The notes under the pieces were generated by a model. It was given only the letters and a program-made list of their open reading frames with translations. It was not told where the DNA came from and did not search any database. The position numbers were made by a program, and so were the translations under genes. Below, piece by piece: positions 1-8,620 of a stretch of DNA of 64,000 bases. The first letter of the stretch is position 1. Every line of letters begins with the position of its first letter. The DNA is from Promethearchaeota archaeon (GTDB taxonomy: Archaea > Asgardarchaeota > Lokiarchaeia > Sigyniarchaeales > SOKP01): positions 1-64,000 of the forward strand of contig JAEOTS010000025.1 of NCBI GenBank assembly GCA_016839745.1, in the 5' to 3' direction.

Positions 1-1454
1 AATTTAACTAATTCTTTGTATTTATTTACCGTTTTTCCTTCTGATTCAATCTCAGAGAGGATATCAAGGGCTTTTTTAGTTTTACCGTTCAGAATAGAAG
101 AAATGGCAGCCATCACATATGATTGAACGATATGAGAGTATCCAATTTTCTTTATATTCGCCGCTCGATAGTAATAACGATACACATTTTTAAGCATCTC
201 GTTAACCAGAAAGTCTTTTGCGGTGTCGAGTTGTTGATAAAATTTTATGCTTTCCATAATAAGAGTAGCTGCTGTATAAAATTGTTTATTTTTTAGTCCT
301 TCTTTGGCAATAATGTTTAAACCTCTAACAATCTGGTTGAAAATACCAAATCTATTATATTCTAAGCTTCCTTCAACAGCTATATCATACGCGTTTAAAT
401 AACACTCTGTTGAATCGTTCACATTCTCAATTTTCCAATAATTATCACCGGCTTTTACGTAATGCTTATAAGTCATCTCAAAATTGTCTAACTCCTTAAA
501 TGTCACCGCTGCATTAAAAAAATTTGTCGCGGCTTCATTGAAATCCTCAATCCCCTCAGAATAATTTCCAGCCAAAACAAAACAAGAAGCAGATTCAATT
601 AGATTATTATGAATTTCTTGATAACATAATGCTGCCCCGCGATAATACCTTGCAATTTTGTAAAAATTTTCTTTCTTTTTTTCTAATCTTTCTGCTAAAT
701 TGATATAGGCACCAGCTTCTTTCTTAGAATAGTTAATAAATTGTTCTTCATCATCGATAATTTGATAGAGAGATTTTAAAACTTGTGAAATTTGAGATAT
801 TGCTAGATTATCATTTTTTTCTTCAAAAGTTTGAAAAAGTAACGAGAAAAACTCTATTCCATCGTAAATCATGCTGTTAGATTTATCGATCTCGTCTACC
901 TCTTGATAGCATGACGAAATTTGTTTATAAGAATAAGAAAGTAAATCAAAATATTGATAATCTTTTGCGATATTGACTACATTTAAATAATATTTTATTG
1001 CGTTTTTAAAATCATTAAATTTAAGGTATAATCCAGCAATATTTTCATAATTTTGAGCCAGCTTTCTTGTTTCATTAAATTCTTTTAATATTTTACTTTC
1101 TTGCTTCAGGTAATTAATACTTCCTAAGATATTCTTTCTACAAGACTTAGGCTCGTTTAATTTTTCATATAAATCTGCGATTCGTAAGAAAATCTCTGCT
1201 ACCTCATGTAACTTTCCTTGAAGTTTAAATGAGTTTATCTGATTGTTCCAAAATTTAACTATTAATTTATATAACTTAGCAGATTGAACAGAAGCAATTT
1301 TTTCTAATAATTCTGTTATTGAATAGAGAAATTCACCAGCTTCAAAAAGTTCTCCAGAATCAGCAATTTCAATTGCAGATAAAATAGAATCATTTATCGT
1401 TTTTTGGATAAGGTTGTTCTTTTTCTTCTCGTTTTTGATTGTTTCAATTTGCAT
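1..1454 (-). CDS. TPR-like helical repeat protein, C-terminus beyond window
   Basis: An open frame on the minus strand runs off the left edge of the window. It encodes at least 480 residues of amphipathic helix pairs with TPR/SNAP-like spacing and recurrent motifs such as YYLNVVNIAKD and AASCFVLAGNYSEG-type segments. This suggests a scaffold for protein contacts. No catalytic motif is visible. The start is uncertain: the first in-frame ATG is at 1454, but a strong AGGAGGA Shine-Dalgarno sits near 1503-1510. The frame is open from there with no ATG, GTG or TTG, while the nearest ATG in another frame closes quickly. A non-standard start or a small frameshift near 1490 is possible. The partner and pathway are unknown. 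Confidence 0.7.
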   Translation of the reverse strand, partial: MQIETIKNEKKKNNLIQKTINDSILSAIEIADSGELFEAGEFLYSITELLEKIASVQSAKLYKLIVKFWNNQINSFKLQGKLHEVAEIFLRIADLYEKLNEPKSCRKNILGSINYLKQESKILKEFNETRKLAQNYENIAGLYLKFNDFKNAIKYYLNVVNIAKDYQYFDLLSYSYKQISSCYQEVDEIDKSNSMIYDGIEFFSLLFQTFEEKNDNLAISQISQVLKSLYQIIDDEEQFINYSKKEAGAYINLAERLEKKKENFYKIARYYRGAALCYQEIHNNLIESASCFVLAGNYSEGIEDFNEAATNFFNAAVTFKELDNFEMTYKHYVKAGDNYWKIENVNDSTECYLNAYDIAVEGSLEYNRFGIFNQIVRGLNIIAKEGLKNKQFYTAATLIMESIKFYQQLDTAKDFLVNEMLKNVYRYYYRAANIKKIGYSHIVQSYVMAAISSILNGKTKKALDILSEIESEGKTVNKYKELVK

Positions 1455-1788
1455 TAAGGATTCTCTTATACTCTCGATATCATCGCCATAATCGCTAAAT
1501 GTGTCCTCCTGAAGAATCTGAGATCAACCCTATTAATAATGCTTTAATTTATGCATTAAAATTAAAAAACACATAAAAAATAATGGTTTTAAGAAAAGAA
1601 TAGAAAAATTTTTAATTCTAGATTAACAAAATCTAAATTATTCAACACAAACACAAAACTGAGATAAATATAACGATTTAAATTTCTTTAGTATTAAAAC
1701 TCCACATTTATTGATTTCTTGAATTAATTTTAAATACTAAAAAGGTTTTATTTATAATAGTTAAATTAACATCATGAGGTAATACAAA
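1455..1788. promoter_or_regulatory. Divergent intergenic region with TATA-like box for the ubiquitin-like gene
   Basis: This AT-rich spacer separates the leftward TPR gene from the rightward ubiquitin-like gene. A TTTATA-type box near 1750-1755 lies about 25 nt upstream of the GAGGT motif at 1776-1780, which precedes the TTG start at 1789. On the other strand the AGGAGGA motif at 1503-1510 belongs to the TPR gene. No RNA structure or repeat was recognised in the remainder. Confidence 0.4.
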
Positions 1789-1998
1789 TTGAAACAAACA
1801 GCAGATATTTTAGAAACAGGTATTATTGAAACCTATATTCCCGAGCGGAAAATGTTAGTTAAGGATTTACTCAGAGAGTTAAATCTGGAAGGGAAGTATT
1901 TTGGAATACTCATAAACGGGAAGAAAGCCGACGAAGACACTGAAATTTCTCCTAAAGATGACATTACAATACTTCCCCACATTGCTGGTGGGAACTAG
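1789..1998 (+). CDS. MoaD/ThiS/SAMP-like ubiquitin-fold protein ending Gly-Gly-Asn
   Basis: This 69-residue protein has the beta-grasp layout of MoaD, ThiS and archaeal SAMPs: an early beta hairpin, then VKDLLRELNL, then a C-terminal strand PKDDITILPHIAGGN. Family members carry sulfur on, or form isopeptide bonds through, a terminal diglycine. Here one Asn follows GG, so activation would need trimming or tolerance of the extra residue. The TTG start is chosen because GAGGT lies eight bases upstream; the nearby ATG at 1774 is closed after two codons. No E1-like or target gene is adjacent. The next gene is convergent RNase Z. Sulfur carrier versus protein modifier cannot be decided from sequence. 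Confidence 0.75.
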   Translation: MKQTADILETGIIETYIPERKMLVKDLLRELNLEGKYFGILINGKKADEDTEISPKDDITILPHIAGGN

Positions 1999-2033
1999 AA
2001 ATAATTCATATCCTCTTATTTTTCTAAAGTATT

Positions 2034-3014
2034 TTAATCTAAAGATATTCTCATTAGATCTATAGCTAAAATAGAGTTGGGGAATACTTCTTTAGCATCT
2101 TCTAATAATTTATTAGCGTCTTCTTGATATCTTGACGATATGTGCGTTAATATTAATTGTTTTGCTCCCATTTTTTTTGCATCAGTAGCAGCATCTACAC
2201 TAGTAGAATGCAGTTTTTCCTGAGCAACATCAGAAAGGTCTTTTGAAAAAGTTGCTTCGTGAATTAATATATCAGAATTTTTTCCTAATTCTATTAAGTT
2301 TTCGCAAGGGACTGTGTCTCCTGAGTATGTTACTTTTCTCCCGGGTCTTTTTGGACCTACAATTCCTTCTTTAACGGGATTAATTGTTTTTCCTTCATAT
2401 TCGATATTTTCCCCTTCCTGTAATTTCTTCCAAAGTTTACTCTGAGGGATTCCAAGTTCAATTACTCTTTCAGGTTTAAATTTACCATAACGAGGTTTCT
2501 CGACGAATGAATAAGCAAAAGTTAACACTGAATGATGAACTTCTGTATATTTGAGAGTGTATTTATCGTTTTCATAGATAATATCATTTTTTAAGTCAAC
2601 TTCTTTACTTGGGATTTCGGAGTCTAGACTTTCGAAGATAATTAATTTCTTATTTTCATTATCGATTTCTACTATACTAATGGGATAATTTGCTTTAAGT
2701 CCGAGTATTTTTTTATGGATAAATAAATAGAGAAAAAGGTTTCTCGGTCCAAAAATTGTAATAGGAGCAGTTCTATGGTTTAATCCGAACCTAAATAAAA
2801 GGCCTGGAAGCCCAATAATGTGGTCCCCATGAAAGTGTGAAATTAATATTTTTAAAGATTTGTTGAATTTTAAACCTGCCTCAACAAATTTTCTTTGGAG
2901 ATCTTCCCCACAATCAAATAACAGGAGTTCATTTTTGTATTTAAGAGCAGTAGAAGGAAGATTTCTTTCGCGAACGGGAATTGCAGCGGAAGAACCTAAG
3001 ATTATTAATTCCAT
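2034..3014 (-). CDS. rnz: Ribonuclease Z (tRNA 3'-processing endonuclease)
   Basis: This 326-residue metallo-beta-lactamase protein has the RNase Z signature. The N-terminus is LGSSAAIPVRERNLPS, followed by the metal motif SHFHGDHIIGLPGLL (HxHxDH). Further ligands lie in VHHSVLTFAYSF, in the YSGDTVP aspartate region and in the late THISSRY. The enzyme removes 3' trailers from pre-tRNA before CCA addition. The length fits the short archaeal form. The gene is convergent with the ubiquitin-like gene. A coiled-coil gene lies 20 bp upstream on the same strand, so the two may be cotranscribed. Confidence 0.93.
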   Translation of the reverse strand: MELIILGSSAAIPVRERNLPSTALKYKNELLLFDCGEDLQRKFVEAGLKFNKSLKILISHFHGDHIIGLPGLLFRFGLNHRTAPITIFGPRNLFLYLFIHKKILGLKANYPISIVEIDNENKKLIIFESLDSEIPSKEVDLKNDIIYENDKYTLKYTEVHHSVLTFAYSFVEKPRYGKFKPERVIELGIPQSKLWKKLQEGENIEYEGKTINPVKEGIVGPKRPGRKVTYSGDTVPCENLIELGKNSDILIHEATFSKDLSDVAQEKLHSTSVDAATDAKKMGAKQLILTHISSRYQEDANKLLEDAKEVFPNSILAIDLMRISLD

Positions 3015-3034
3015 AAAGCTTCATTTGGTATCCA

Positions 3035-4363
3035 TTATTTACTTTTTCTTAATTGAGAAATTTCTAACCTTTGTTGAATATTTTGTTTGTTCAAATCATC
3101 AACCAAACTTTGGAGTTCTTTAAGTCTTAAATTGGATTCGGGACTAACAGTTTGAGTTGCTTGAGTTTGAGTTGTTTGAGTTTGAAATCTAAGCGAATCT
3201 AAGTCAGCCTTTAATTCGTTAGTTTTTTGATCCTTTAATTTGAGTTGGTTATTCAATTCCTCATATTTTCTTTTTATCCTTATTGCCTCGTTTTTGATTG
3301 TAGCAATTTCTTCTTCTTTAGTTTTAATTGCATGTTTTGATTCATCTAGTTGTTGTTGTAAAAAGCTTGCCATTTCTCTTTGAATTTTTAATTTTCCTCC
3401 AACATCTCCTTGAGGTAGAGTATCTGTGGGGATATTTTGATTTGTAGTAAGTTGTTGCTTAAGGTTTGTAATTTGCGTTTTTGATTTATTTAATTTACTT
3501 GTTAATTCTTCAACTACTTTTTTTAATGAATCAGGTCCGGATAAGCTTTCCAAATGTATCGCCGAAGTATTAAGCTTTTCAATTTCTTTATTCTTATATT
3601 CTAATTCTCCAGATAATTGGGATATTTTATCTTTTAACTCCCGAACATTTTTATCTTCTTTTGGTTCTTTCTTCTTCTTATCTTTTTTCTCGTATTTATC
3701 TAACTTCTTCTTTAATTCTTCATTTTGTCTCTTTAGTTTATTAAGTGAACTCTGTAGTTCTTCTAGGAGGCTTTTTGAAATGTCCCTGCTGGTTTCTTTT
3801 GGTTCTACTTCCATTTGAATAGGTTTTTTTTCTAAATTCTCCTTTAAATCGGCAATTTGATCAGTTAGCATTTCAATATTTTTATCCTTTTCTATCAATT
3901 TTTCGTTAAATTCATCGCTTCCAATATCTTTACTTTTCAATCTCCTAATTAATGATTCTTGCTTGTTAATTTTATCTTGCAATTCATGGAGGAGGAGATT
4001 TAGAGGTGCTTTCTCCTTTTCTCTTAACTCTTCGACACTAATGACAGAAGTAGTACTAGATTTTTTAATTTCAAGATCGAGTTTCTTTTGTAATTCTATT
4101 TTTTCCATCCTTAGAAAACCCATTCTATCTTTTAGTTCTCTGATTTCTCGATCTTTTGCATCTAATTCAAGGTTTAATTTTTCTTCCTTTGCTTTTTTTA
4201 TTTTTGATTTTGGAGCTTTTTCATCGAACATTTCCTCATAGTTCATAATTTCTACTTCAAGCGTTTCAATTTTATCAAGGTATGTATTAATTTGTTCATC
4301 CCTTTCTATTAATTCTGATTCTAAATCGTTAATTTTCTTCTTTAAGCTCTCTTCTTCTGTCAT
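3035..4363 (-). CDS. Long coiled-coil protein, function unknown
   Basis: The 442-residue product is almost entirely charged heptad sequence (for example KINDLESELIERDEQIN), with a lysine-rich stretch near residue 225 and a Gln/Thr-rich segment near residue 400 before a last coiled coil. There is no signal peptide, membrane helix or enzymatic motif. It resembles SMC- or tropomyosin-like structural rods only in composition. It lies 20 bp upstream of RNase Z on the same strand. The ATG at 4363 follows an AT-rich leader with GGTGCG just upstream. A cytoskeletal or scaffolding role is inference. Confidence 0.7.
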   Translation of the reverse strand: MTEEESLKKKINDLESELIERDEQINTYLDKIETLEVEIMNYEEMFDEKAPKSKIKKAKEEKLNLELDAKDREIRELKDRMGFLRMEKIELQKKLDLEIKKSSTTSVISVEELREKEKAPLNLLLHELQDKINKQESLIRRLKSKDIGSDEFNEKLIEKDKNIEMLTDQIADLKENLEKKPIQMEVEPKETSRDISKSLLEELQSSLNKLKRQNEELKKKLDKYEKKDKKKKEPKEDKNVRELKDKISQLSGELEYKNKEIEKLNTSAIHLESLSGPDSLKKVVEELTSKLNKSKTQITNLKQQLTTNQNIPTDTLPQGDVGGKLKIQREMASFLQQQLDESKHAIKTKEEEIATIKNEAIRIKRKYEELNNQLKLKDQKTNELKADLDSLRFQTQTTQTQATQTVSPESNLRLKELQSLVDDLNKQNIQQRLEISQLRKSK

Positions 4364-4452
4364 TTTCGCACCTTACAATTTAATTAGAAATAATAATTTT
4401 ATATTATTTATATAAAATCAGTTTTTTAATCTTTTTCTTTCCGAAAATAAAA

Positions 4453-6366
4453 TTAATACATATCGAAATCTTTGATAGTAAATTTCTTTATTCTCCCAAG
4501 TATAGGAAAGAGGCTCAAGTAATTGAAGATTAAAAAAGCTACAAAAAGAATTCCACTAATAATAAAAGGAATTGAAATATGAGGTAAATAAGCTCTATAC
4601 AATAGAATTGTGGAATTCAATATCATTCCAATGGCCAAACTTAATAGAAGCGAAGGGATAATTATATAAAGAGCTTCTAAGAAGAGAATTCTCTTAATTG
4701 ATTTATACTGTGACCCGACTGCCCTCATAATTAAGAAATCTTTAGCTTTTTCTAAAATATTACCTTTTTGGTAATTATATAAAGAAATAATTGAAATAAT
4801 GGCCATCATAATAATAATTAGAGAGGGATATAAAGTTAAACTATTAAGGAAATCGTAATTAATCTCGAAAATTTGATTTAAATTAATATAACTGAAATTT
4901 CCTCCGAGATTTGCATTAATAATTGATTCGATGATCCCAATTATATTATTATATTCACCAGATTTAACTTTTAATAAAAGTAGATTAATCTCATTCGAGC
5001 TATAATTTAACTCTCCTTGCATAACTTTTAAATCTATATAGCCTGCGAATCCACTATAAAAACTGTCTATCACTACACCAGAAACGTGAAAGGAGTGACC
5101 TAAACCTAAATCCTCAATTCTCATACTCTGATCTAAAGGATAATCGAAAAAATTATTACCTAATCCATCCCCAATCATCATATAGATTGGATCAGCCTCC
5201 TCAAAATAGTTCCCATCCATTTCGAAATCTTGAATTATTTCAGTGGTATTTATTCCGACAATTGGAATAGACGCTGAACGCTGTTGCCCGGCAACTATAT
5301 ACCCTCCATTTTCAAGAAAATGATAACCATCCAATTCTGTGACACTGAAAAAGCTAATTAACCGTTGATCAATTTCTTCAATCTCAGAAATATTCAAAAG
5401 ATCTTCGACATCACTAAGATTGAATAAGTAATTTGGATCGAAAAAATCAATATCGTTCTCAGTAATAATGATTTCCGGGCTAGAAAACATAGAATACATT
5501 GAAGTATAGTTTTGAATGACATTCCTATGACCAATAGCAATAACATCTGTACCTTGAGATTTTGCTATCCATTCTTGAGATGAATTACTTAATACGCTAC
5601 TACCTAACCCTAATGTAAAAATTATTAAGGAAATTATGGAAAAAACTATTATATATCTCTTAAATTCACCTTTTCTTCTAATTGTATTAATTATAGAAAT
5701 TTTAAAATTATAGCCAATTGAGCTCAACCATCTTGGGATTGATGTAAGTTTTTTTGAAGCATCATAATTATATGAAATATCTCTTGAAAACAATTTAATA
5801 GTATTTTGGGTTCCTATTTTCCTTAAAAGTACACCAGGAACAATATATATTCCTCCAAGACATGAAAAAAACAAAATTGGAGTAAAAATATAATCAATTT
5901 GAAATGATGTAAAAATTCCAAAAAATGGAGCTACGAACGCGAGAATACCGTACGAAATATATCCGATTATTAAACCTAATAGAAAACCAATAATAAACAC
6001 GAGATAAGCTTCGGTCAAATAAAAACTATACAATTTTTTAGGTAGAGATCCCAATGCTTTCATAATAGCAATGTCACGCTTTTTGTTAATAATTAGAGTA
6101 CTAGTAACAATTATCACCACAGCAAAAGCCATAATTAACATCAGGATGAGAACAAGCGTAGTAAAATCTGTATATACAATACTGATCCCTCCAGAGAAAT
6201 AATAGGCGTTTTCATAATTATATGTTATAAACGTATTAAAACCTATTGCCGATATAAAATTTATTAAGAATATTGTTAAGGCAATAACTAAAGCAATCAT
6301 TAATGTGTAAGAAAAAGTCGTTTCCCGTTTCCTATAGAAATCTTTTATAGCAAAATCAAACGAAAT
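4453..6366 (-). CDS. FtsX-type ABC transporter permease (apparent ATT start)
   Basis: This is a permease with two FtsX/MacB-like units and about eight membrane helices. Four helices lie in the first third and include the cytosolic coupling stretch INKKRDIAIMKALGSLPKK. A ninth-tenth-like extracellular domain of about 280 residues and the last helices follow, with a second coupling stretch KDFLIMRAVGSQYKS. The first ATG (6300) starts inside the first membrane helix. The frame stays open upstream to 6400 and encodes FDFAIKDFYRKRETTFSYTL, the basic pre-helix segment typical of this family. No ATG, GTG or TTG is available there. ATT at 6366 lies eight bases after GGTG and is the best start. It is cotranscribed with the ATPase at 6411, and probably exports or extracts a lipid-linked or peptide substrate. 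Confidence 0.82.
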   Translation of the reverse strand: MSFDFAIKDFYRKRETTFSYTLMIALVIALTIFLINFISAIGFNTFITYNYENAYYFSGGISIVYTDFTTLVLILMLIMAFAVVIIVTSTLIINKKRDIAIMKALGSLPKKLYSFYLTEAYLVFIIGFLLGLIIGYISYGILAFVAPFFGIFTSFQIDYIFTPILFFSCLGGIYIVPGVLLRKIGTQNTIKLFSRDISYNYDASKKLTSIPRWLSSIGYNFKISIINTIRRKGEFKRYIIVFSIISLIIFTLGLGSSVLSNSSQEWIAKSQGTDVIAIGHRNVIQNYTSMYSMFSSPEIIITENDIDFFDPNYLFNLSDVEDLLNISEIEEIDQRLISFFSVTELDGYHFLENGGYIVAGQQRSASIPIVGINTTEIIQDFEMDGNYFEEADPIYMMIGDGLGNNFFDYPLDQSMRIEDLGLGHSFHVSGVVIDSFYSGFAGYIDLKVMQGELNYSSNEINLLLLKVKSGEYNNIIGIIESIINANLGGNFSYINLNQIFEINYDFLNSLTLYPSLIIIMMAIISIISLYNYQKGNILEKAKDFLIMRAVGSQYKSIKRILFLEALYIIIPSLLLSLAIGMILNSTILLYRAYLPHISIPFIISGILFVAFLIFNYLSLFPILGRIKKFTIKDFDMY

Positions 6367-6410
6367 GTAATTAACACCAGATTTTTATAATTTTAAATTT
6401 AAGTTTTAAC

Positions 6411-7157
6411 TTATTCATCCTTGATTATTTTTCCATCCTCAAAAGATATAATTCGATTTGCAAGTTCGATTAGAAAATCATCGTGAGTGGCAATAACAAT
6501 TGTTTTATTATCTTTCTTCATGTCATTAAAGAGATCTCGTATAAACAAACTTGTTTTTTTATCTAAATTTGCAGTAGGTTCGTCTGCTAAAATTATCTCA
6601 GGATCATTCGCTAAAGCTCTTGCTATTGCTACTCTCTGTTGTTCACCAGCTGAAAGTTGGAACGGAAGATGTTCTCTTCTTTCTCCTAAACCCACTTGTT
6701 TCAATAGACTCACCGCTTTTTCTCTTTGTTCTTTTAAATTCAAACCAGCTAATTTCATAGGGAACATTACATTTTCTTCAGCAGTTAGAGTGCTAATAAG
6801 GTTATAATTTTGAAAAATGAATCCCACATTTATTAACCTAAATGTGGCAAGAGATTCTTCCTGCAAATTAGTTATTTTAACCCCATTTGAATAAATTACT
6901 CCCCCATTAGGAGAGTCAAGCCCGCCTATCAAATTTAATAAAGTAGTTTTACCAGCTCCAGATGGACCTTTTATTATTACAAAATCGGATTCCTTTATTC
7001 TTAAGGAGACATCATCAACAGCTCTTACAATGAATTCACCAATTTCATAGTCTTTAACTAAATGATTCGCTAAAATAACAATATTGTTCGTTTTAACTTC
7101 TTCTAAAAGGTCGATATCCTCAATATCTTGAGGTTCTTCAAGAAATTCTTTCTCCAT
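6411..7157 (-). CDS. ABC transporter ATPase of the LolD/MacB/FtsE group
   Basis: This 248-residue ATPase has all core motifs: Walker A GPSGAGKTTLLNLIGG, Q-loop FIFQNYNLI, signature LSAGEQQRVAIARAL, Walker B IILADEPTANLD and switch histidine VIATHDD. An acidic leader of about 30 residues precedes the domain. The LolD/MacB group powers FtsX-type permeases that act on periplasmic or surface substrates. The partner permease follows 44 bp downstream, so the pair forms one exporter operon. The substrate is not deducible. Confidence 0.93.
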   Translation of the reverse strand: MEKEFLEEPQDIEDIDLLEEVKTNNIVILANHLVKDYEIGEFIVRAVDDVSLRIKESDFVIIKGPSGAGKTTLLNLIGGLDSPNGGVIYSNGVKITNLQEESLATFRLINVGFIFQNYNLISTLTAEENVMFPMKLAGLNLKEQREKAVSLLKQVGLGERREHLPFQLSAGEQQRVAIARALANDPEIILADEPTANLDKKTSLFIRDLFNDMKKDNKTIVIATHDDFLIELANRIISFEDGKIIKDE

Positions 7158-7370
7158 TTTTAATCCTATTTCACATTCTTTTTCGAATTCTTCTTTCTAT
7201 AATTTTTAGTTCTTTAAAATCTTATGCTATGAATTAAGCTATAGAGTCAATATTAGGTTGAAATTTTCTATCTAATTTCTAGATGAATATATAAATACCA
7301 TAGAAAGAAAATTAATAACAAATTAAAATTTAAAACATTATCCTGCAGAAATTCTCTCTTAGATCAACAT

Positions 7371-7383
7371 AAAACAAAAAAAA
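7371..7383 (-). terminator. Oligo-T terminator of the candidate ncRNA
   Basis: The minus strand reads eight T residues (7383-7376) followed by GTTTT, directly after the 3' arm of the closing helix. Oligo-T tracts end transcription in archaea. Confidence 0.5.
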
Positions 7384-7537
7384 GGAGAAAGAGAGAAGCC
7401 GGAAATTGAGCAGGTTGCCCTGCAAGATTTTGGGATAAAATTTAGTTCCGTACGTTACCATTTAAATGTTCCCTTCAACGGGGAAAACCCGAGGAAATAG
7501 GAAATTAGGGGATATTTTTATTTGCGACTTCCTCTCT
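7376..7537 (-). ncRNA. Candidate structured non-coding RNA of about 160 nt
   Basis: A GC-richer island stands out in this AT-rich spacer. Read on the minus strand it begins AGAGAGGAAGUCGC about 26 nt after a TTTATATAG box and ends at an eight-T run. The ends pair (7525-7537 with 7390-7401, one bulged G and one G-U pair). Inside are a GCAGG/CCUGC hairpin capped by a GCAA (GNRA) tetraloop at 7410-7423, a CGGG/CCCG hairpin, an AUUUU/AAAAU hairpin and a possible CGGAA/UUCCG long-range helix. The GNRA loop, promoter and terminator all agree on strand. No long ORF is present. The family is not recognised. The GGAAGUC/GGCUU pairing faintly recalls RNase P helix P4, but the rest does not fit. Confidence 0.6.
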
Positions 7538-7558
7538 AAACTACAATGTAACGCGGCA

Positions 7559-7567
7559 CTATATAAA
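7559..7567 (-). promoter_or_regulatory. TATA box of the candidate ncRNA
   Basis: On the minus strand this reads TTTATATAG, a near-consensus archaeal box A, preceded by a purine-rich GAAAAAG like a BRE. Its centre is 26 nt from the A at 7537 where the predicted RNA helix begins. The same bases are also TATA-like on the plus strand, so service to the corrinoid gene cannot be excluded. Confidence 0.5.
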
Positions 7568-7721
7568 CTTTTTCAATATTTTACTATTTTGTAGTTTAAA
7601 CCGTTAAGTCTGAGCTTCTCTCTATTTCCTTTTTTTTGGAGAGATTATACTATATTGTCCTAATTATATTGGAAAATATTTATCTTAAGTAAGATATTTT
7701 ATTATTAAATATATACAAATC

Positions 7722-8369
7722 ATGGATTTTATTATGGATTTTGAGAAGTTAACAGAACTAATAATTGAATTAGAAGTAGATGATATTGAAGCTGCTGTAA
7801 AGGAAGCGTTGGAAGTAGATGGGAAGGAACCTTTTGATATTCTAAATGCTTTAACTAAAGGAATGGACGAGGTAGGGCGTAGATACGAAGAAAAAGAATA
7901 TTATCTTACTGAACTCGTACTCGCTGGCGAAACAATGAAAGAAGCGTTTAAAGTGCTCCAACCAGCTTTAGCGGCATCAGATCAATCGCAAGATAAGATT
8001 AAAATCATCCTCGCAACTGTAAAGGGCGATAACCATGACATAGGTAAGAACATCCTAGGCTCATTATTACTAAGTTCTGGTTTTGAATTGTTTGACTTAG
8101 GAATGGATGTTGATGAAAATGTTATAGTGGATAAAGTGAGGGAAACTGGGGCTCATATTGTTGCTTTAAGTTCCTTGTTAACAATGACAGTTGAACAAAT
8201 TAAGGCGGTTCACGAGGCTTTAATCGCAGCCGGACTTCGGGATTCAGTAAAATTGATAGTTGGTGGAGCGCCTTTGAATATGGAACTTGCCCAAAAGCTA
8301 GGTGCAGACCTATTCGCAGACGATGCTGTTTCAGGTGTAAAAGTAATCAAAGAAGCATTTGGAATATAA
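7722..8369 (+). CDS. Corrinoid protein of the methylamine/methanol MtbC/MtaC type
   Basis: This 215-residue protein has a helical cap (residues 1-90) and a B12-binding Rossmann domain. The base-off histidine motif is GDNHDIGKNI (DxHxxG), followed by SSLLTMT and VGGAPLN. Such proteins carry a methyl group on cobalt between a substrate-specific methyltransferase and a second transferase. No methyltransferase gene is in the window, so the methyl donor is unknown. The alternative start is ATG at 7734. A TTTATC or TTAAATATATAC box lies just upstream. The gene appears monocistronic. Confidence 0.88.
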   Translation: MDFIMDFEKLTELIIELEVDDIEAAVKEALEVDGKEPFDILNALTKGMDEVGRRYEEKEYYLTELVLAGETMKEAFKVLQPALAASDQSQDKIKIILATVKGDNHDIGKNILGSLLLSSGFELFDLGMDVDENVIVDKVRETGAHIVALSSLLTMTVEQIKAVHEALIAAGLRDSVKLIVGGAPLNMELAQKLGADLFADDAVSGVKVIKEAFGI

Positions 8370-8413
8370 TTCACTTTTTATCTATTTTTATTTTTAAACT
8401 TTCAAACTTTATT

Positions 8414-8429
8414 ATCTCAAATCTGAGAT
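8414..8429. promoter_or_regulatory. Short inverted repeat after the corrinoid gene
   Basis: ATCTCA and TGAGAT form six-base arms around a four-base centre. It could be a weak hairpin at the end of the corrinoid transcript or an operator. No second copy was noticed near other genes. Confidence 0.25.
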
Positions 8430-8583
8430 TTATAAATTATAAAGTCGCTTTATATGAAGTTGATTTTTCCAATTTTAAATGACAAAAAAGGTGTTTAAAA
8501 TATAATAAGAACTTTTATCTTCTTAAGGAAAGTATATCTCATAGGAGAATTATAAATTAAATTAATTCTAAATACAAAAAATC

Positions 8584-8592
8584 TTTATATAA
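8584..8592 (+). promoter_or_regulatory. TATA box of the tusA-iscS-iscU operon
   Basis: TTTATATAA lies 29 bases upstream of AAGGTT (8609-8614), which precedes the ATG at 8621. Spacing suits a short-leader archaeal transcript. The following three genes are closely spaced on one strand. Confidence 0.5.
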
Positions 8593-8620
8593 CATATACA
8601 AGTAATAGAAGGTTGTTAAA

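Noticed and set aside
7376-7537. Candidate RNA as RNase P RNA
   Set aside because: Only GGAAGUC and GGCUU resemble helix P4; length and the other conserved regions of RNase P are not seen. Kept as unidentified.
7376-7537. Candidate RNA as a cobalamin riboswitch of the corrinoid gene
   Set aside because: Promoter, terminator and GNRA loop place it on the opposite strand, and no B12-box motif was recognised.
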